Assembly (NCBI GenBank): GCA_021323165.1
Contig: JAJTCJ010000002.1
Location: 1 to 64,000, forward strand
Direction: 5' to 3'
From: Bacteroidota bacterium
GTDB lineage: Bacteria > Bacteroidota > Bacteroidia > 2-12-FULL-35-15
DNA: 64,000 bases
In this document: positions 37,501-46,351 of the stretch, one piece after another
How the letters are laid out: the number at the start of each line of letters is the position of its first letter
Numbering within the stretch: position 1 is the first letter of the stretch
Position numbers and translations under genes: made by a program
The notes under the pieces: generated by a model
Told to the model about the DNA's origin: nothing
The model's input: only the letters and a program-made list of their open reading frames with translations
The model's database searches: none

Positions 37501-40500
37501 CTTTTATACGTACTTCGACCGGTGTTACCGATATAAAGAATAACATCTTTGTGAATTCAAGAACTAATTCAACCGGTTCCGGTAAACATTATGCTATAAA
37601 CCTGAATGTAACTACAACTGTTACAGCAGCAAACAATAACTATTATTATCCATCAGCAATAATGGGTATAGTAGGAACAACAGAATATCTGCTGTTGAGC
37701 GACTGGAAAGTAGGGACAGGAATTGATATCAGTTCAAGAAATGTAAATCCAATGTTTATTTCTGCTACAAATCTTCATATCGATAACAGCAGCCCATCTT
37801 CTCTTGAATCATCAGCATCTGCTGTTGGGATCACTACCGATTTCGATGGTGATGTAAGGCCGGGACCTGTTAGTTCCGTAAATGGCGGAGGAACAAGTCC
37901 TGATATCGGAGCTGATGAATTTGACGGTATTCCGGTTTCTCTTGACATGGGTGCTACAGTAATTGTAAGCCCTGCTGCAAGCGGTTGTTACGGAGCAAAC
38001 GAAACCATCAAAGTGAGAATTAAAAACTACGGTGGTGCGACAATTGATTTCAGCTCCAACCCTATCACAGTGAATGTGCAGGCTAGCGGACCGAATCCGT
38101 TTACCTTCACTCCTGTTGATATTTACAGCGGGACTTTAGCAGCCGGTGCAACACTTGATACTACTATCACAGTTAATTACAACATGACGGCTGCCGGCAT
38201 TTACAATTTCAGTGCAGCAACTATCCTTTCCGGAGATGCTAACATTGCTAATGATTCAGCATTCTCTTCCGTAAATATAACTGCAGGAAATGCAAGCGCT
38301 TCTTTAACCAGCATCTGTACCGGTGGATCAACTATCCTTTCTTTGAGTGGCCAGAATGGTACTCTTCAATGGCAAAGTTCTCCTGACGGTTTAGTTTGGA
38401 CAAATGAGACAGGAACCGGAAATAGTGGAACAGGTTATATTGTTTCTCCAACAACTAACATGCAATACCGTGCTTTGGTTTGCGGATTGCACCCTTCAGA
38501 TACAGTATCCGTAACGGTTATTATTCCGGTAGCTCCAGCAACTGTTGATACTATCAGATGTGGTCCGGGACAGGTTAACCTTCACGCATCAGGTACAGGT
38601 ACTTTATTATGGTACGATGCAGCTACAGCAGGTAATATGGTGAATGTAGGTAACGATTACAGTCCGGTTATTTCTTCTACTACCTCTTACTATGTAAGTA
38701 ATATATCAGGAGGAGTTACAGAACGCGTTGGAAAAACTAACCAGGGTACTTCGAGTTTCCTAAGTGCATTAAAATACGGAGTGATCTTCACTGTAACAAG
38801 CCCTGTAATGATCGATACTGTTCATGTTTATCCTACCGGCACAGGAACCATCTCTATCGAGATCCTTGATCCTGTGACTCAGGCTGTATTATATTCTACT
38901 GCGCCATATAACATTAGTGGTACAGGTACACAAAAAATTGCAGTGCCGGTTGGAATAGCTTTAGCTCCCGGAAATTACAAGATGAGTAAAACTTCTACAG
39001 GTATTACTAATCTTATAAGAACTACTACTGGTGGGCCGTTCCCATATACATCACCTTCAGGTGCAGTATCGATCACTTCAGGTGCTACCGGAACTGCAAC
39101 AAGCACTTCTTATTATTGGTTCTACGACTGGGTTATCACAACTGGTTGCGAAAGCCCAAGAACAGCAGTAACTGCAACCGTTACTACTCCACCTGCTATG
39201 TCAGTTTCAGCAGCTTCAAACTCGATCTGTATTGGAAACAACACTACGATCACTGCTAACAGCGCTAATCCATACACATACTCATGGTCACCTGCTGCAA
39301 CTTTAAGTGCATCTACCGGAGCGTCTGTTGTTGCAACACCAACTACAACAACACAGTATACTGTAAATGCAATAGATGCTAACGGTTGTGCAAACTCCCA
39401 GGCTATAACCATCACTGTAAATGCTATCCCAACTGTAACAATGACTGCTGCTCCTACAGCTTTTTGTTTAGGAAACAGTTCGCAGTTAACAGCGCGTTCA
39501 TTACATCTTCAGGGAATTGTTGCAAGTGAAAATTTCAACGTTGCTCCTTCCGGATGGACTATAACAAACACAAGTAGTCCTGCAGGTTTGCAGTGGCAAT
39601 TTGTTTCTGATTTTGAAGGAAACAGCTTAAATGGAACAGGATTCGTTTTTGTTGACAGTGATAGTCCTGGATCATCTGCAGTGGTTAACTCTGTATTAAC
39701 AAGCCCTATAATGGATCTTACCGGATACGATTCACTCGTATTAAGCTTCGATCAGTACTATCGTCACTTATCATCTACAATTGCGAAAGTTGAAGTTTAC
39801 AATGGAACAGCATGGATCCAGATCTATAACCCGACCGCAACTACAGGATCATGGACTGCACCAAACAGCAGAAGCTTCAATGTTACTCCGTATGCAAATG
39901 CTGCTTTCCAAATCAGGTTCAGCTACTTCGGAAACTTCGATTATTACTGGGCGATCGATAATCTAAAGATCTCTTCGTATGCTGATAATAATTTCAGCTG
40001 GAGCGGTGCAGGATTGTCTTCAACAACGATCAACAACCCTGTTGCGACTCCTACTGCAACAACTATGTATTATTTAACTGTTACTGATCAGACAACATCA
40101 TGTGTTAAAACTGATTCTATCCAGGTAACTGTTAATCCAAATCCTGTTGTTACACTTGGAGCAGATACAACAATCTGTTCAAATCAAAATCTTACTTTGA
40201 ATGCAGGAACATTCGCATCTTATACTTGGTCGAACTCTGCTACTACATCAACTATCACTGTTAATGCCAGCGGAAACTATGGTGTTATGGTAACTGATGC
40301 AAACGGCTGTACCGATACTGATACTGTTGCAGTAACTGTAAATACTATCCCTACAGTATCTCTGGGTTCCGATACAGATATTTGTGCAGGCCTGAATGTA
40401 ACATTGACTCCTGGGAACACTTTTTCTTCATATAACTGGTCTACAGGTGAAACAACTGCTTCTATCGTTGCTGCAACTGCAGGTAATTATTATGTATCAG

Positions 40501-41684
40501 TTACAGATACAAACAACTGCCAGAACACTGACACTGTTGCTGTAACTGTAAATCCATTACCGATTGTAAGTCTTGGATCAGATGTTACATTCTGCCAGAA
40601 TGATTCAGCATCGCTTGATGCAGGAGCTGGTTTTGTATCTTACAACTGGTCTAACAATGCTTCATCACAAACAATCAATGTTTCAACTGCAGGAAATTAT
40701 TTTGTAATTGTAACAGATAACAATGGCTGTACAAACTCTGATTCAGTTTCTGTTACAGTAAATGCTTTACCTGCTATTGATCTTGGAACAGGACTTTCAT
40801 TCTGTATGAATGACAACCTTGTACTTGATGCAGGCTCAGGCTTTACAGCTTATGTGTGGTCTGATAATTCAACTGCACAAACATTAACTGTGAATGCAGC
40901 GGGAACTTATTATGCGTCTGTAACAGATAATAACGGTTGTATGAATTCTGATACAGTATCGGTTTCAGTTAATCCTTTACCTGTGGTAAACCTTGGTACA
41001 GATTTATCTTTCTGTATGAATTCCTCAGCTGTAATTGATGCTGGAACAGGCTTCAACACATACTTATGGTCTGATAATTCATCTGATCAGACATTAACTG
41101 TAACTACTGCCGGAACATACTCGGTTCAGGTAACCGATAATAACGGTTGTGAAGACACTGATACAGTTAGTGTAATTGTAAACTCTTTACCTTTAATTGA
41201 TCTTGGTGCAGATGTTCTTATCTGCGAAAACGAAACTGCTACATTAGACGCAGGAGCAGGTTTTACAGGTTATTTATGGAATAACAATGAAACAACCCAG
41301 ACTTTATTTGTGGATGGTAGCTTGTTAACTGCAGGAAACTATTCATACTCAGTGATAGTGTCTGATGGAAATGGCTGTGAGGCAGCTGATACTGTGATGG
41401 TGACTGTGGATTTATGTACAGGTGTTAATGAAAGTGCACAATCTGTAACATTCAGCATATACCCAAATCCTTCTCAGGGCCAGTTTACCATATTATCGAA
41501 CAGTGTTCTGTCTGAAAATGTTTCACTGGAATTGACAGATATTGAAGGACGTGTTGTTTACAAAGAAAATGTTACCAACTTCAGTTCAAGATCTATTCAA
41601 TTAGATAATCCTTCACCTGGAATGTACTTCTTAAGAATCCTTGTTGATGGAAAAATGACAATCCAAAAAATAAATATCAATTAA
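34572..41684 (+). CDS. Giant T9SS type A adhesin, paralogue of first operon gene
   Basis: 2370 residues, signal peptide about 1-30. An N-terminal jelly-roll-like domain (about 35-235, GFNFTYMGVTYNNFSAS) is followed by a fibronectin type III domain (about 240-340, SMNISWTDNSSTESGF). A long beta-helix region starts with FDGRAGGAGASQLTI and closes with PDIGADEFDG, as in the first operon gene. Then come a CARDB-like domain, Ig-like domains and a MAM-like segment (about 1650-1800). Six near-regular 70-residue modules (PIVSLGSDVTFCQNDSASLD) precede the type A sorting domain (IYPNPSQGQFTIL, KMTIQKINI). Last gene of the operon, 44 bases after the preceding stop and followed by a strong terminator. 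Likely adhesion; partner unknown. Confidence 0.88.
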   Translation: MKSNYKPLKFNFRFPLLMLILTMNAFIVKAQNITNYSFVPSTGTYTAISGGTVVPLSGGTIDDGYYNTLPIGFNFTYMGVTYNNFSASTNGWMTLGQPITAPANANALATGGTRPVIAPLWDDHEIPSGTLTYQTSGTAGSQVLTIEWLDVKWRFSATAPVISFQVKLYEATGAVQFIYRQEAGTITTGTASIGITGPGTGAGNYLSLNNSGATPTVSSTAETTGISTKPATGQRYTFTPPAAPAAPTIFSANAITITSMNISWTDNSSTESGFLVYRSTDNVNFSLAGTVASTSVATTGTIYSLNQTGLIANTTYYYNIVAFNEGWVSPMINGSATTLPATFCANRTVGPTGDYLSLTNAFADIALNGLSCSSILELQTAYVSTVETFPLNVPSLGNNPSVTLTVRPEAGATNLSIISSAAQTLNMNGVKGVIFDGRAGGAGASQLTIENTSTTGSAISFINDASYNSFHDLTIKGINSSATSGVITFLGSTSLSGNSFNTIQNNNISDGAGTPNNLIYSSGSASALNTGNTVTNNNLFNFFNAASSSAAVYLAANNSQWSVSNNKIYQETTRTYTTGAQHYGIRIVAANGNNFTINNNIIGYTSSLSSGVYTMTGTVTTRFSAIALTTGIVTASNIQGNLIRNFSLTTASTTSTGEGVFAGIAVLGGSVNIGTTAPNIIGSVTENDVISITSTASAGAVVGIYSTSAGTMNIVNNKIGGLSASGTAAMANTVRGINTAGSGDYTISMNEIGSAVMADNIRAGILGTTTASTDVTGIENAASGTHTISNNTVTNISSYGSGTTGQVRGLSTTSGTSVISNNTISYLTSAASGTGTTTTASVIGLQKSGTAVDQSVTNNTIFNLLNLAPTAAVSVNGIYYSGATTGTNLVNANSIRNLNAATSGLGVINGINIGGGSSIFSNNMIALGLDAAGASITSGSLSFNGIRLGTTAANNIYFNSVNITGSGVTTGTANTQAFIRTSTGVTDIKNNIFVNSRTNSTGSGKHYAINLNVTTTVTAANNNYYYPSAIMGIVGTTEYLLLSDWKVGTGIDISSRNVNPMFISATNLHIDNSSPSSLESSASAVGITTDFDGDVRPGPVSSVNGGGTSPDIGADEFDGIPVSLDMGATVIVSPAASGCYGANETIKVRIKNYGGATIDFSSNPITVNVQASGPNPFTFTPVDIYSGTLAAGATLDTTITVNYNMTAAGIYNFSAATILSGDANIANDSAFSSVNITAGNASASLTSICTGGSTILSLSGQNGTLQWQSSPDGLVWTNETGTGNSGTGYIVSPTTNMQYRALVCGLHPSDTVSVTVIIPVAPATVDTIRCGPGQVNLHASGTGTLLWYDAATAGNMVNVGNDYSPVISSTTSYYVSNISGGVTERVGKTNQGTSSFLSALKYGVIFTVTSPVMIDTVHVYPTGTGTISIEILDPVTQAVLYSTAPYNISGTGTQKIAVPVGIALAPGNYKMSKTSTGITNLIRTTTGGPFPYTSPSGAVSITSGATGTATSTSYYWFYDWVITTGCESPRTAVTATVTTPPAMSVSAASNSICIGNNTTITANSANPYTYSWSPAATLSASTGASVVATPTTTTQYTVNAIDANGCANSQAITITVNAIPTVTMTAAPTAFCLGNSSQLTARSLHLQGIVASENFNVAPSGWTITNTSSPAGLQWQFVSDFEGNSLNGTGFVFVDSDSPGSSAVVNSVLTSPIMDLTGYDSLVLSFDQYYRHLSSTIAKVEVYNGTAWIQIYNPTATTGSWTAPNSRSFNVTPYANAAFQIRFSYFGNFDYYWAIDNLKISSYADNNFSWSGAGLSSTTINNPVATPTATTMYYLTVTDQTTSCVKTDSIQVTVNPNPVVTLGADTTICSNQNLTLNAGTFASYTWSNSATTSTITVNASGNYGVMVTDANGCTDTDTVAVTVNTIPTVSLGSDTDICAGLNVTLTPGNTFSSYNWSTGETTASIVAATAGNYYVSVTDTNNCQNTDTVAVTVNPLPIVSLGSDVTFCQNDSASLDAGAGFVSYNWSNNASSQTINVSTAGNYFVIVTDNNGCTNSDSVSVTVNALPAIDLGTGLSFCMNDNLVLDAGSGFTAYVWSDNSTAQTLTVNAAGTYYASVTDNNGCMNSDTVSVSVNPLPVVNLGTDLSFCMNSSAVIDAGTGFNTYLWSDNSSDQTLTVTTAGTYSVQVTDNNGCEDTDTVSVIVNSLPLIDLGADVLICENETATLDAGAGFTGYLWNNNETTQTLFVDGSLLTAGNYSYSVIVSDGNGCEAADTVMVTVDLCTGVNESAQSVTFSIYPNPSQGQFTILSNSVLSENVSLELTDIEGRVVYKENVTNFSSRSIQLDNPSPGMYFLRILVDGKMTIQKININ
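40143..41415 (+). repeat. Tandem Ig-like modules, about 210-bp period
   Basis: Six modules start at about 40143, 40350, 40560, 40770, 40980 and 41190, giving a period of 207 then 210 bases. Each reads roughly P-[V/I]-x-L-G-x-D ... YxWS ... VTDxNGC. Regular spacing indicates duplication of a 70-residue domain inside the adhesin. The last copy has a small insertion (DGSLLTAGNYSYS). Confidence 0.85.
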
Positions 41685-41689
41685 TAATT

Positions 41690-41719
41690 AAAGCCCGGTT
41701 AAATTAACCGGGCTTTTTT
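41690..41719 (+). terminator. Terminator of giant adhesin operon
   Basis: Near-perfect 13-bp stem (AAAGCCCGGTTAA and complement) around one base, followed by T residues, five bases after the stop. Confidence 0.9.
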
Positions 41720-41806
41720 AGTTAGTACACTTTAACACTCTTATTAATTATTTATAATTGAACCATTAGATTAAAATATTAAAGACCTGATCTTAATTAA
41801 TGTCAA

Positions 41807-41850
41807 TAAAAAAAGCGGGCATCCTGATATTGAGGATGGCCGCTTTTTTT
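41807..41850. terminator. Terminator for lipoprotein gene, possibly bidirectional
   Basis: AAAAAAAGCGG-GCATCC and complementary GGATG-CCGCTTTTTTT arms with a short loop, located eight bases past the stop of the leftward lipoprotein gene. Confidence 0.8.
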
Positions 41851-41858
41851 AGAATAAC

Positions 41859-42704
41859 TTACAGAAGAGTTACAATAAACAAATGTCCGTTAATTGTTAC
41901 ATGCGCTTCATTATCACAAGTCCCTGTTCCAAAGTCGAAATAACGCGTTGATCTACCGGATGGTGTAAGTTCAAATTTACCGCTTGTAAAATGCCTGCAT
42001 CCAACTTCTTTTCTCAATGGTGTAGTAATATTCAGAGTAAATGTTGTAGTTGAGGATCCCGAAGCAGTGCTCGATCCGTTTGCTGTTCCAGAAATAAGAT
42101 AAACATCATCTATCCATGACAAAGTACTGTCACCGGCAATCCATTCTCTTGTCCTATTAGATGTCCAGCTTATACTGCTTCCATTTGTTTTATTTATCTG
42201 CCCGTTAACAGTAATATTGTAAGTAGGATTTCCTGCAGAATTAAGCCCGTTATTAACAACAGTTTTTGTTCCATCGATCATGTTATCATCAACATGATAA
42301 TTTGAAAATGTAAACGAATGAACCGAAGCAGAATCACGATATCCGCCCGTATATGATACACGTATAATTCCTCTCCGATACCTTCCATCACTGCATAAGC
42401 AATTTGTTGTTCCGAAATTAATAGCAAGCAATCGCGGATTAGATAATGTATCATGAGCTATCGAAGCACATGCACTCAACATGGATCTTATCTGAGAATT
42501 TAATGGAGCAAGATAAGTAGATAGTGCACCCTGAGCAGCCTGATCTGCAATCATTGCAACATCATTATAGGAATTTTCTGCCAAGGCGTTATCGCGTGCA
42601 GTTATTGTTTCTTTGTCATCAGGATCTCTTTCCTTTTTACATGAATTGGAAATAGTACAGATCACAACAGCTAAAAAAAGCACAGGTATTATTCTAGTTT
42701 TCAT
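41859..42704 (-). CDS. Lipoprotein of unknown function
   Basis: 281 residues with a lipoprotein signal peptide (ISNSCKKE, Cys about 22). The mature N-terminal part is helical (NDVAMIADQAAQGALSTYL). The rest is beta-rich and Ser/Thr-rich (GIIRVSYTGGYRDSASVHS, TVNNGLNSAGNPTYNITVNG), ending in strands with four conserved-looking Cys. The domain is familiar from many Bacteroidota lipoproteins but I know of no function for it. Transcribed alone with its own terminator. Confidence 0.75.
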   Translation of the reverse strand: MKTRIIPVLFLAVVICTISNSCKKERDPDDKETITARDNALAENSYNDVAMIADQAAQGALSTYLAPLNSQIRSMLSACASIAHDTLSNPRLLAINFGTTNCLCSDGRYRRGIIRVSYTGGYRDSASVHSFTFSNYHVDDNMIDGTKTVVNNGLNSAGNPTYNITVNGQINKTNGSSISWTSNRTREWIAGDSTLSWIDDVYLISGTANGSSTASGSSTTTFTLNITTPLRKEVGCRHFTSGKFELTPSGRSTRYFDFGTGTCDNEAHVTINGHLFIVTLL

Positions 42705-42781
42705 TATGAGTTAATTATATTTTTGAAATATATACAACATCTAATTTAGAAAAAATTCAGTTCAACAGACGAATACTGATT

Positions 42782-43381
42782 TCACTTTGATTTCCGCACA
42801 GGAAACATTGAGCGTATCGAAGCCATATTTTGCGGTGGAACCGGAGTAAATACTCCCTGATTGGACTTTTTTATATCCTCAATTGAATAGAACGCTGTTG
42901 GATTGTTTTCTGCGATCAGCTTTTCTACAGATCTTACATTCTTTCTTTTGATGATGGTGAAGATCATTTTCACAGGCCCAACTCCACCTTGCGCATCAAG
43001 AATAGTAACACCATGATTCTTTTCTTTAAGTGCTTTTATAAGCTTATCAGAATTCTGATTAGTTATGATCCGGATTACCTGAAGGCCCAAAGCTAGTCTT
43101 TCTTCTATTCTTAATCCCACATAAGTACCGGTTGCAAAACCTCCTGCCCAGGCCAGATAACAAGCAATATTATTAAGGTTCTTCATCACCTGAGCCACCA
43201 CAACTATCCAGATAAGCACTTCAAAAAAGCCCAAAACAGGAACGATCTGTCTGTAGCCCTTTGAAATAAATACATGTCGCAATGTTCCAAGACTCACATC
43301 GCAAACACGTGAAAAAAATATGATCAACGGAAGTAAGATCCAGCTGTAATAATCAAAGTTGCCAAAGAAAGAGAGTAACAT
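42782..43381 (-). CDS. UPF0316/DUF2179 family membrane protein
   Basis: I choose the ATG at 43381 (199 residues, MLLSFFGNF). The track's start at 43456 would read through the terminator hairpin of the upstream gene. Three N-terminal membrane segments (ILLPLIIFFSRV, PVLGFFEVLIWIVVVAQ, CYLAWAGGFATGTYVGL) carry the DUF5698-type motif RVCDVSLGTLRHVFISKG. A soluble DUF2179 domain follows (about 110-175, RIITNQNSDKLIKALKE, GVTILDAQGGVGPVKMIFTIIKR). It is inner-membrane with a cytoplasmic nucleotide-binding-like domain in related YitT/YebE-type proteins. Function unknown. Confidence 0.85.
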   Translation of the reverse strand: MLLSFFGNFDYYSWILLPLIIFFSRVCDVSLGTLRHVFISKGYRQIVPVLGFFEVLIWIVVVAQVMKNLNNIACYLAWAGGFATGTYVGLRIEERLALGLQVIRIITNQNSDKLIKALKEKNHGVTILDAQGGVGPVKMIFTIIKRKNVRSVEKLIAENNPTAFYSIEDIKKSNQGVFTPVPPQNMASIRSMFPVRKSK

Positions 43382-43413
43382 AATTGTATTCAGATTTACA
43401 CAAAAATACATGC

Positions 43414-43442
43414 AAAAAAAATCCTCCTGATGAGAGGAGGAT
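43414..43442 (-). terminator. Terminator of BNR-repeat T9SS gene
   Basis: On the minus strand ATCCTCCT-CTCATC-AGGAGGAT followed by a run of T, 22 bases after the stop of the BNR-repeat gene. It overlaps the track's extended start for the UPF0316 gene and so helps decide that start. Confidence 0.85.
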
Positions 43443-43464
43443 CTTTTAACTAACAATGTGTTGT

Positions 43465-46257
43465 TTATTTAACGATGAGCATCCTGTTTGTTTTCCGCTT
43501 ATTATCTGCAACCAGCGAATAATAATAAATTCCAGTAGGCAACTTTCCGGGTGAATAATTTACAGTATGTTCACCTGGCTGCATAGTCCCACTAATAAGG
43601 GTTTCAACTAACCTGCCGCACTCATCCCAGATCTGCAATTGAACTTTCGAAAGCTTCTTAGTAGTAAACTCTATAGTAGTTGATGTTGAAACAGGATTAG
43701 GATAATTTTTAAGAACTATTTCTGAATTAGCTGCAAGTATACTTTGCCCGGTTGTAATGTCATTCACACTTGTAACAGTTGCGGAATAAATCCCGCTTGC
43801 ATGAGTTGCGATCACAACCAATCCATCAGATTCACGCACATCGATCATATCACAAACGCTGTTGCCGATGGTTGATGAGCCTTGCTGAACCCATACAGTC
43901 GATAATCCGTTCAATGTATCTGTGGCATATAAACCTGTGCTTGTTGCAACAAGATAAACCGTTCCATCGCTTACATGCATGATACTTGCCCAACGCAATG
44001 AAGGACCTGATCCGCTTCCTGTGGATGAAGACTCCAGATTTCCTGCAGCTTTCGCCCAGGTAGTCCCTCCATCCGCTGAATAATATAAACTATAAACGGA
44101 GTAGTTAGAAAATACCACAAGGATCTTATCGCTGTCTAGTGGATCAGTGGTGATACAGCTTACATATCCGTTTGCAGGAAAAAGAACTCCTGAAACCGGT
44201 GTGATATCAACAGGAGTCGGAGTTCCTACATTTGCGTTATCAATCCGGTATACTTTCTTTTTGTCTGTCCCGTAATAAACCCTGTTAGCTGTTGCTTTAG
44301 CCGCATGAACTGCAGTTATACGTGAGTTCGCCAGCGGAACCGAATCAGCCCACTGTGTCCAATTAGTGCTTATTGAATCCCAGTTTCCTACCATTGGAAT
44401 TCCTGCCAGATCATGATTTCTCCATAAATATTTTCCACCATTCATATACATGATGTTGTTATTATTAGGATCAAGTGTAAACGGATTAATAAACTGAGGA
44501 TCCTTTAATCCGATCGGATCAATGCGGGCAAAAGAGGTTATGTTCGCATTTGCATCCAGCGTTGCTTTCATCATTTTGGCGTTCTGAATGGAAAAGTAAT
44601 AATCGGTTTGATTATCTGCAATTGCACAATATGAACCATCCCCGCTGCGTGGCTGCACCCAGGGATCAGTAGGGTTTGCTGAATTGGTGTACCAGGTACC
44701 ATTATCCTGGGCACCGGCTATAATTATATTATTACCAGGAGTTGCATGATCAATTGCAACAGTATAAAACATGGTGGTAAGATATCCGTTATTAAGCGAT
44801 TGCCAGGTTACAGATGCATCTGTATTATTCAATGTTTTGAATACACCACCATCATTAGCACTCAGCATTTTGTTTGGATCTGAGTTAAAGAATTCTATAC
44901 AGTGCTGATCAGGATGATGATTAGGATAAGAATTAATTACAGGAAGAGCTGAAAACTGCTCATATCCTCCAATAAAGGTTGTATTTGTTGAATCCTGAAA
45001 AGCGCTTGTAGATCTGTAAAGATTAGTTCCACCAATAAAAACAGTATTCGGATCATTCGGTTTTACTTTAACAACCATATCATAGGAACCCTGCACCTGC
45101 CAGCGGTCGAACTGACCTCCTGTGTTAGGAAGATTCATTGAAAGATCCTGCCAGACACCATTGGCTCCTGATCCATCACCTGTCAGGTAAGTGTATTTCC
45201 ATAGACTGTTCCATTCCGGATCACCTAAATAGTTATAAGTCACTTTTCCGAAGCCCGGTGTATTTGCTAAAAAATAAACTTCATTTTCATTGCTGGGATT
45301 TATTCCGGAAATAATTCTGTTATAAGCTGTACCGAAGGCTGCAGGCATAATATTCACATAAGTGAATCCGTCTGTCGATCTCCAGATTCCTTTTTGTGTT
45401 CCATCATCACTCATTGTTGCATACACAACTCCGGTTGAAGAAACATTTACATCAGTATAATATGAACCACCGCTTCTAACGGTAGTCCAGTTAGTACCCC
45501 CATTCAAACTTCTGTAAACAGCTCCGTATGTTGCCGCATATACTTCATTAATTGTATCGTTCGCAGAATTGTCTATTGCCATATTCCAAATCAACTGCCA
45601 GTTAGTTGAAAATGTTTGCGGACTGCCTCCTGCGGTAAGAGTCAAAGGTGACCATGTTACACCACCGTCTATGGATTTAAAGATCCCATCTCCCATATAG
45701 TATCCACCGGTACCATGACTTGCCGAAGCACCATATGCTTCACCACTTCCATAATACCATACGTTTGTATGGCCCGGACGTTTGTCCTGTGTAAGACAAG
45801 TTGCATTCTTTAATTGAGAGGCCGTGTTTGTCTGTCCCCAGGTTTCTCCGCCATCGGTACTCAGCCACATTCCTCCTGAAGGTGTTCCTGCTAATATTCT
45901 GTTCTCATTGCTTACATCTATTCCTAAAGCTCTGGTCCTTCCGCCTACATTCCAGGGTCCGCGACTTACCAGATTTAATAGAGAAGCTCTACCTGGATCA
46001 ACTTGCGCATCAGATGGTAGCGTTGCCGCAAAAGCCAATTCTTTTTGACGGATGTTATCAGGAATTTTCCCGGTTGCAGGATCAGCGAGTCTGCTGAGTT
46101 CCCATAGCATACGCTTACTTGCACCATGAACCATTCCTTCTTCGACTGCCTGATTATTTTTTATTAAGGATGATCCTTGTGAATCTGTTGATCCTATAAA
46201 TGTAACTGCTGCCGCAGAAAATAGCGCAGCCAAGGAATAAAGATAAAATTGCTTCAT
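43465..46257 (-). CDS. Secreted BNR/sortilin-type beta-propeller protein, T9SS type A
   Basis: I choose the ATG at 46257 (930 residues, MKQFYLYSLAALFSAAAVTF signal peptide). The track's start lies upstream of a -7 element. The mature protein is a chain of BNR/Asp-box-like repeats (GGMWLSTDGGETWGQT, GIFKSIDGGVTWSPLT, AVYRSLNGGTNWTTV, YYSADGGTTWAKAAG), as in sialidase-like and VPS10-type propellers. I do not see a sialidase active-site arginine triad with confidence, so no enzyme activity is claimed. It ends with a type A sorting domain (NYPNPVSTSTTIEF, KLPTGIYYYSLVAD, NRMLIVK). Surface-attached or secreted, function unknown. Single gene with its own terminator. Confidence 0.87.
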   Translation of the reverse strand: MKQFYLYSLAALFSAAAVTFIGSTDSQGSSLIKNNQAVEEGMVHGASKRMLWELSRLADPATGKIPDNIRQKELAFAATLPSDAQVDPGRASLLNLVSRGPWNVGGRTRALGIDVSNENRILAGTPSGGMWLSTDGGETWGQTNTASQLKNATCLTQDKRPGHTNVWYYGSGEAYGASASHGTGGYYMGDGIFKSIDGGVTWSPLTLTAGGSPQTFSTNWQLIWNMAIDNSANDTINEVYAATYGAVYRSLNGGTNWTTVRSGGSYYTDVNVSSTGVVYATMSDDGTQKGIWRSTDGFTYVNIMPAAFGTAYNRIISGINPSNENEVYFLANTPGFGKVTYNYLGDPEWNSLWKYTYLTGDGSGANGVWQDLSMNLPNTGGQFDRWQVQGSYDMVVKVKPNDPNTVFIGGTNLYRSTSAFQDSTNTTFIGGYEQFSALPVINSYPNHHPDQHCIEFFNSDPNKMLSANDGGVFKTLNNTDASVTWQSLNNGYLTTMFYTVAIDHATPGNNIIIAGAQDNGTWYTNSANPTDPWVQPRSGDGSYCAIADNQTDYYFSIQNAKMMKATLDANANITSFARIDPIGLKDPQFINPFTLDPNNNNIMYMNGGKYLWRNHDLAGIPMVGNWDSISTNWTQWADSVPLANSRITAVHAAKATANRVYYGTDKKKVYRIDNANVGTPTPVDITPVSGVLFPANGYVSCITTDPLDSDKILVVFSNYSVYSLYYSADGGTTWAKAAGNLESSSTGSGSGPSLRWASIMHVSDGTVYLVATSTGLYATDTLNGLSTVWVQQGSSTIGNSVCDMIDVRESDGLVVIATHASGIYSATVTSVNDITTGQSILAANSEIVLKNYPNPVSTSTTIEFTTKKLSKVQLQIWDECGRLVETLISGTMQPGEHTVNYSPGKLPTGIYYYSLVADNKRKTNRMLIVK

Positions 46258-46278
46258 TGAAAGGGAAATTTGTTCAAT

Positions 46279-46286
46279 CAAATATA
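46279..46286 (-). promoter_or_regulatory. TAnnTTTG -7 element upstream of BNR-repeat gene
   Basis: TATATTTG on the minus strand, 21 bases upstream of the preferred ATG at 46257. No clear -33 TTG is seen. It lies between the two possible start codons and favours the downstream one. Confidence 0.4.
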
Positions 46287-46351
46287 ATGATTTTTTAGAC
46301 ATTCTAAAGTCGGGAAGCTTTGAAGAATATATAAAAGAAAGGCTTTTAAGA

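Noticed and set aside
40143-41415. Regularly spaced repeats suggesting a CRISPR-like array
   Set aside because: The period is 207-210 bases, in frame, and codes protein modules; there are no short identical repeats with unique spacers and no cas genes.
43465-46257. Sialidase
   Set aside because: Asp-box repeats are present, but I could not identify the arginine triad or the nucleophile Tyr/Glu pair.
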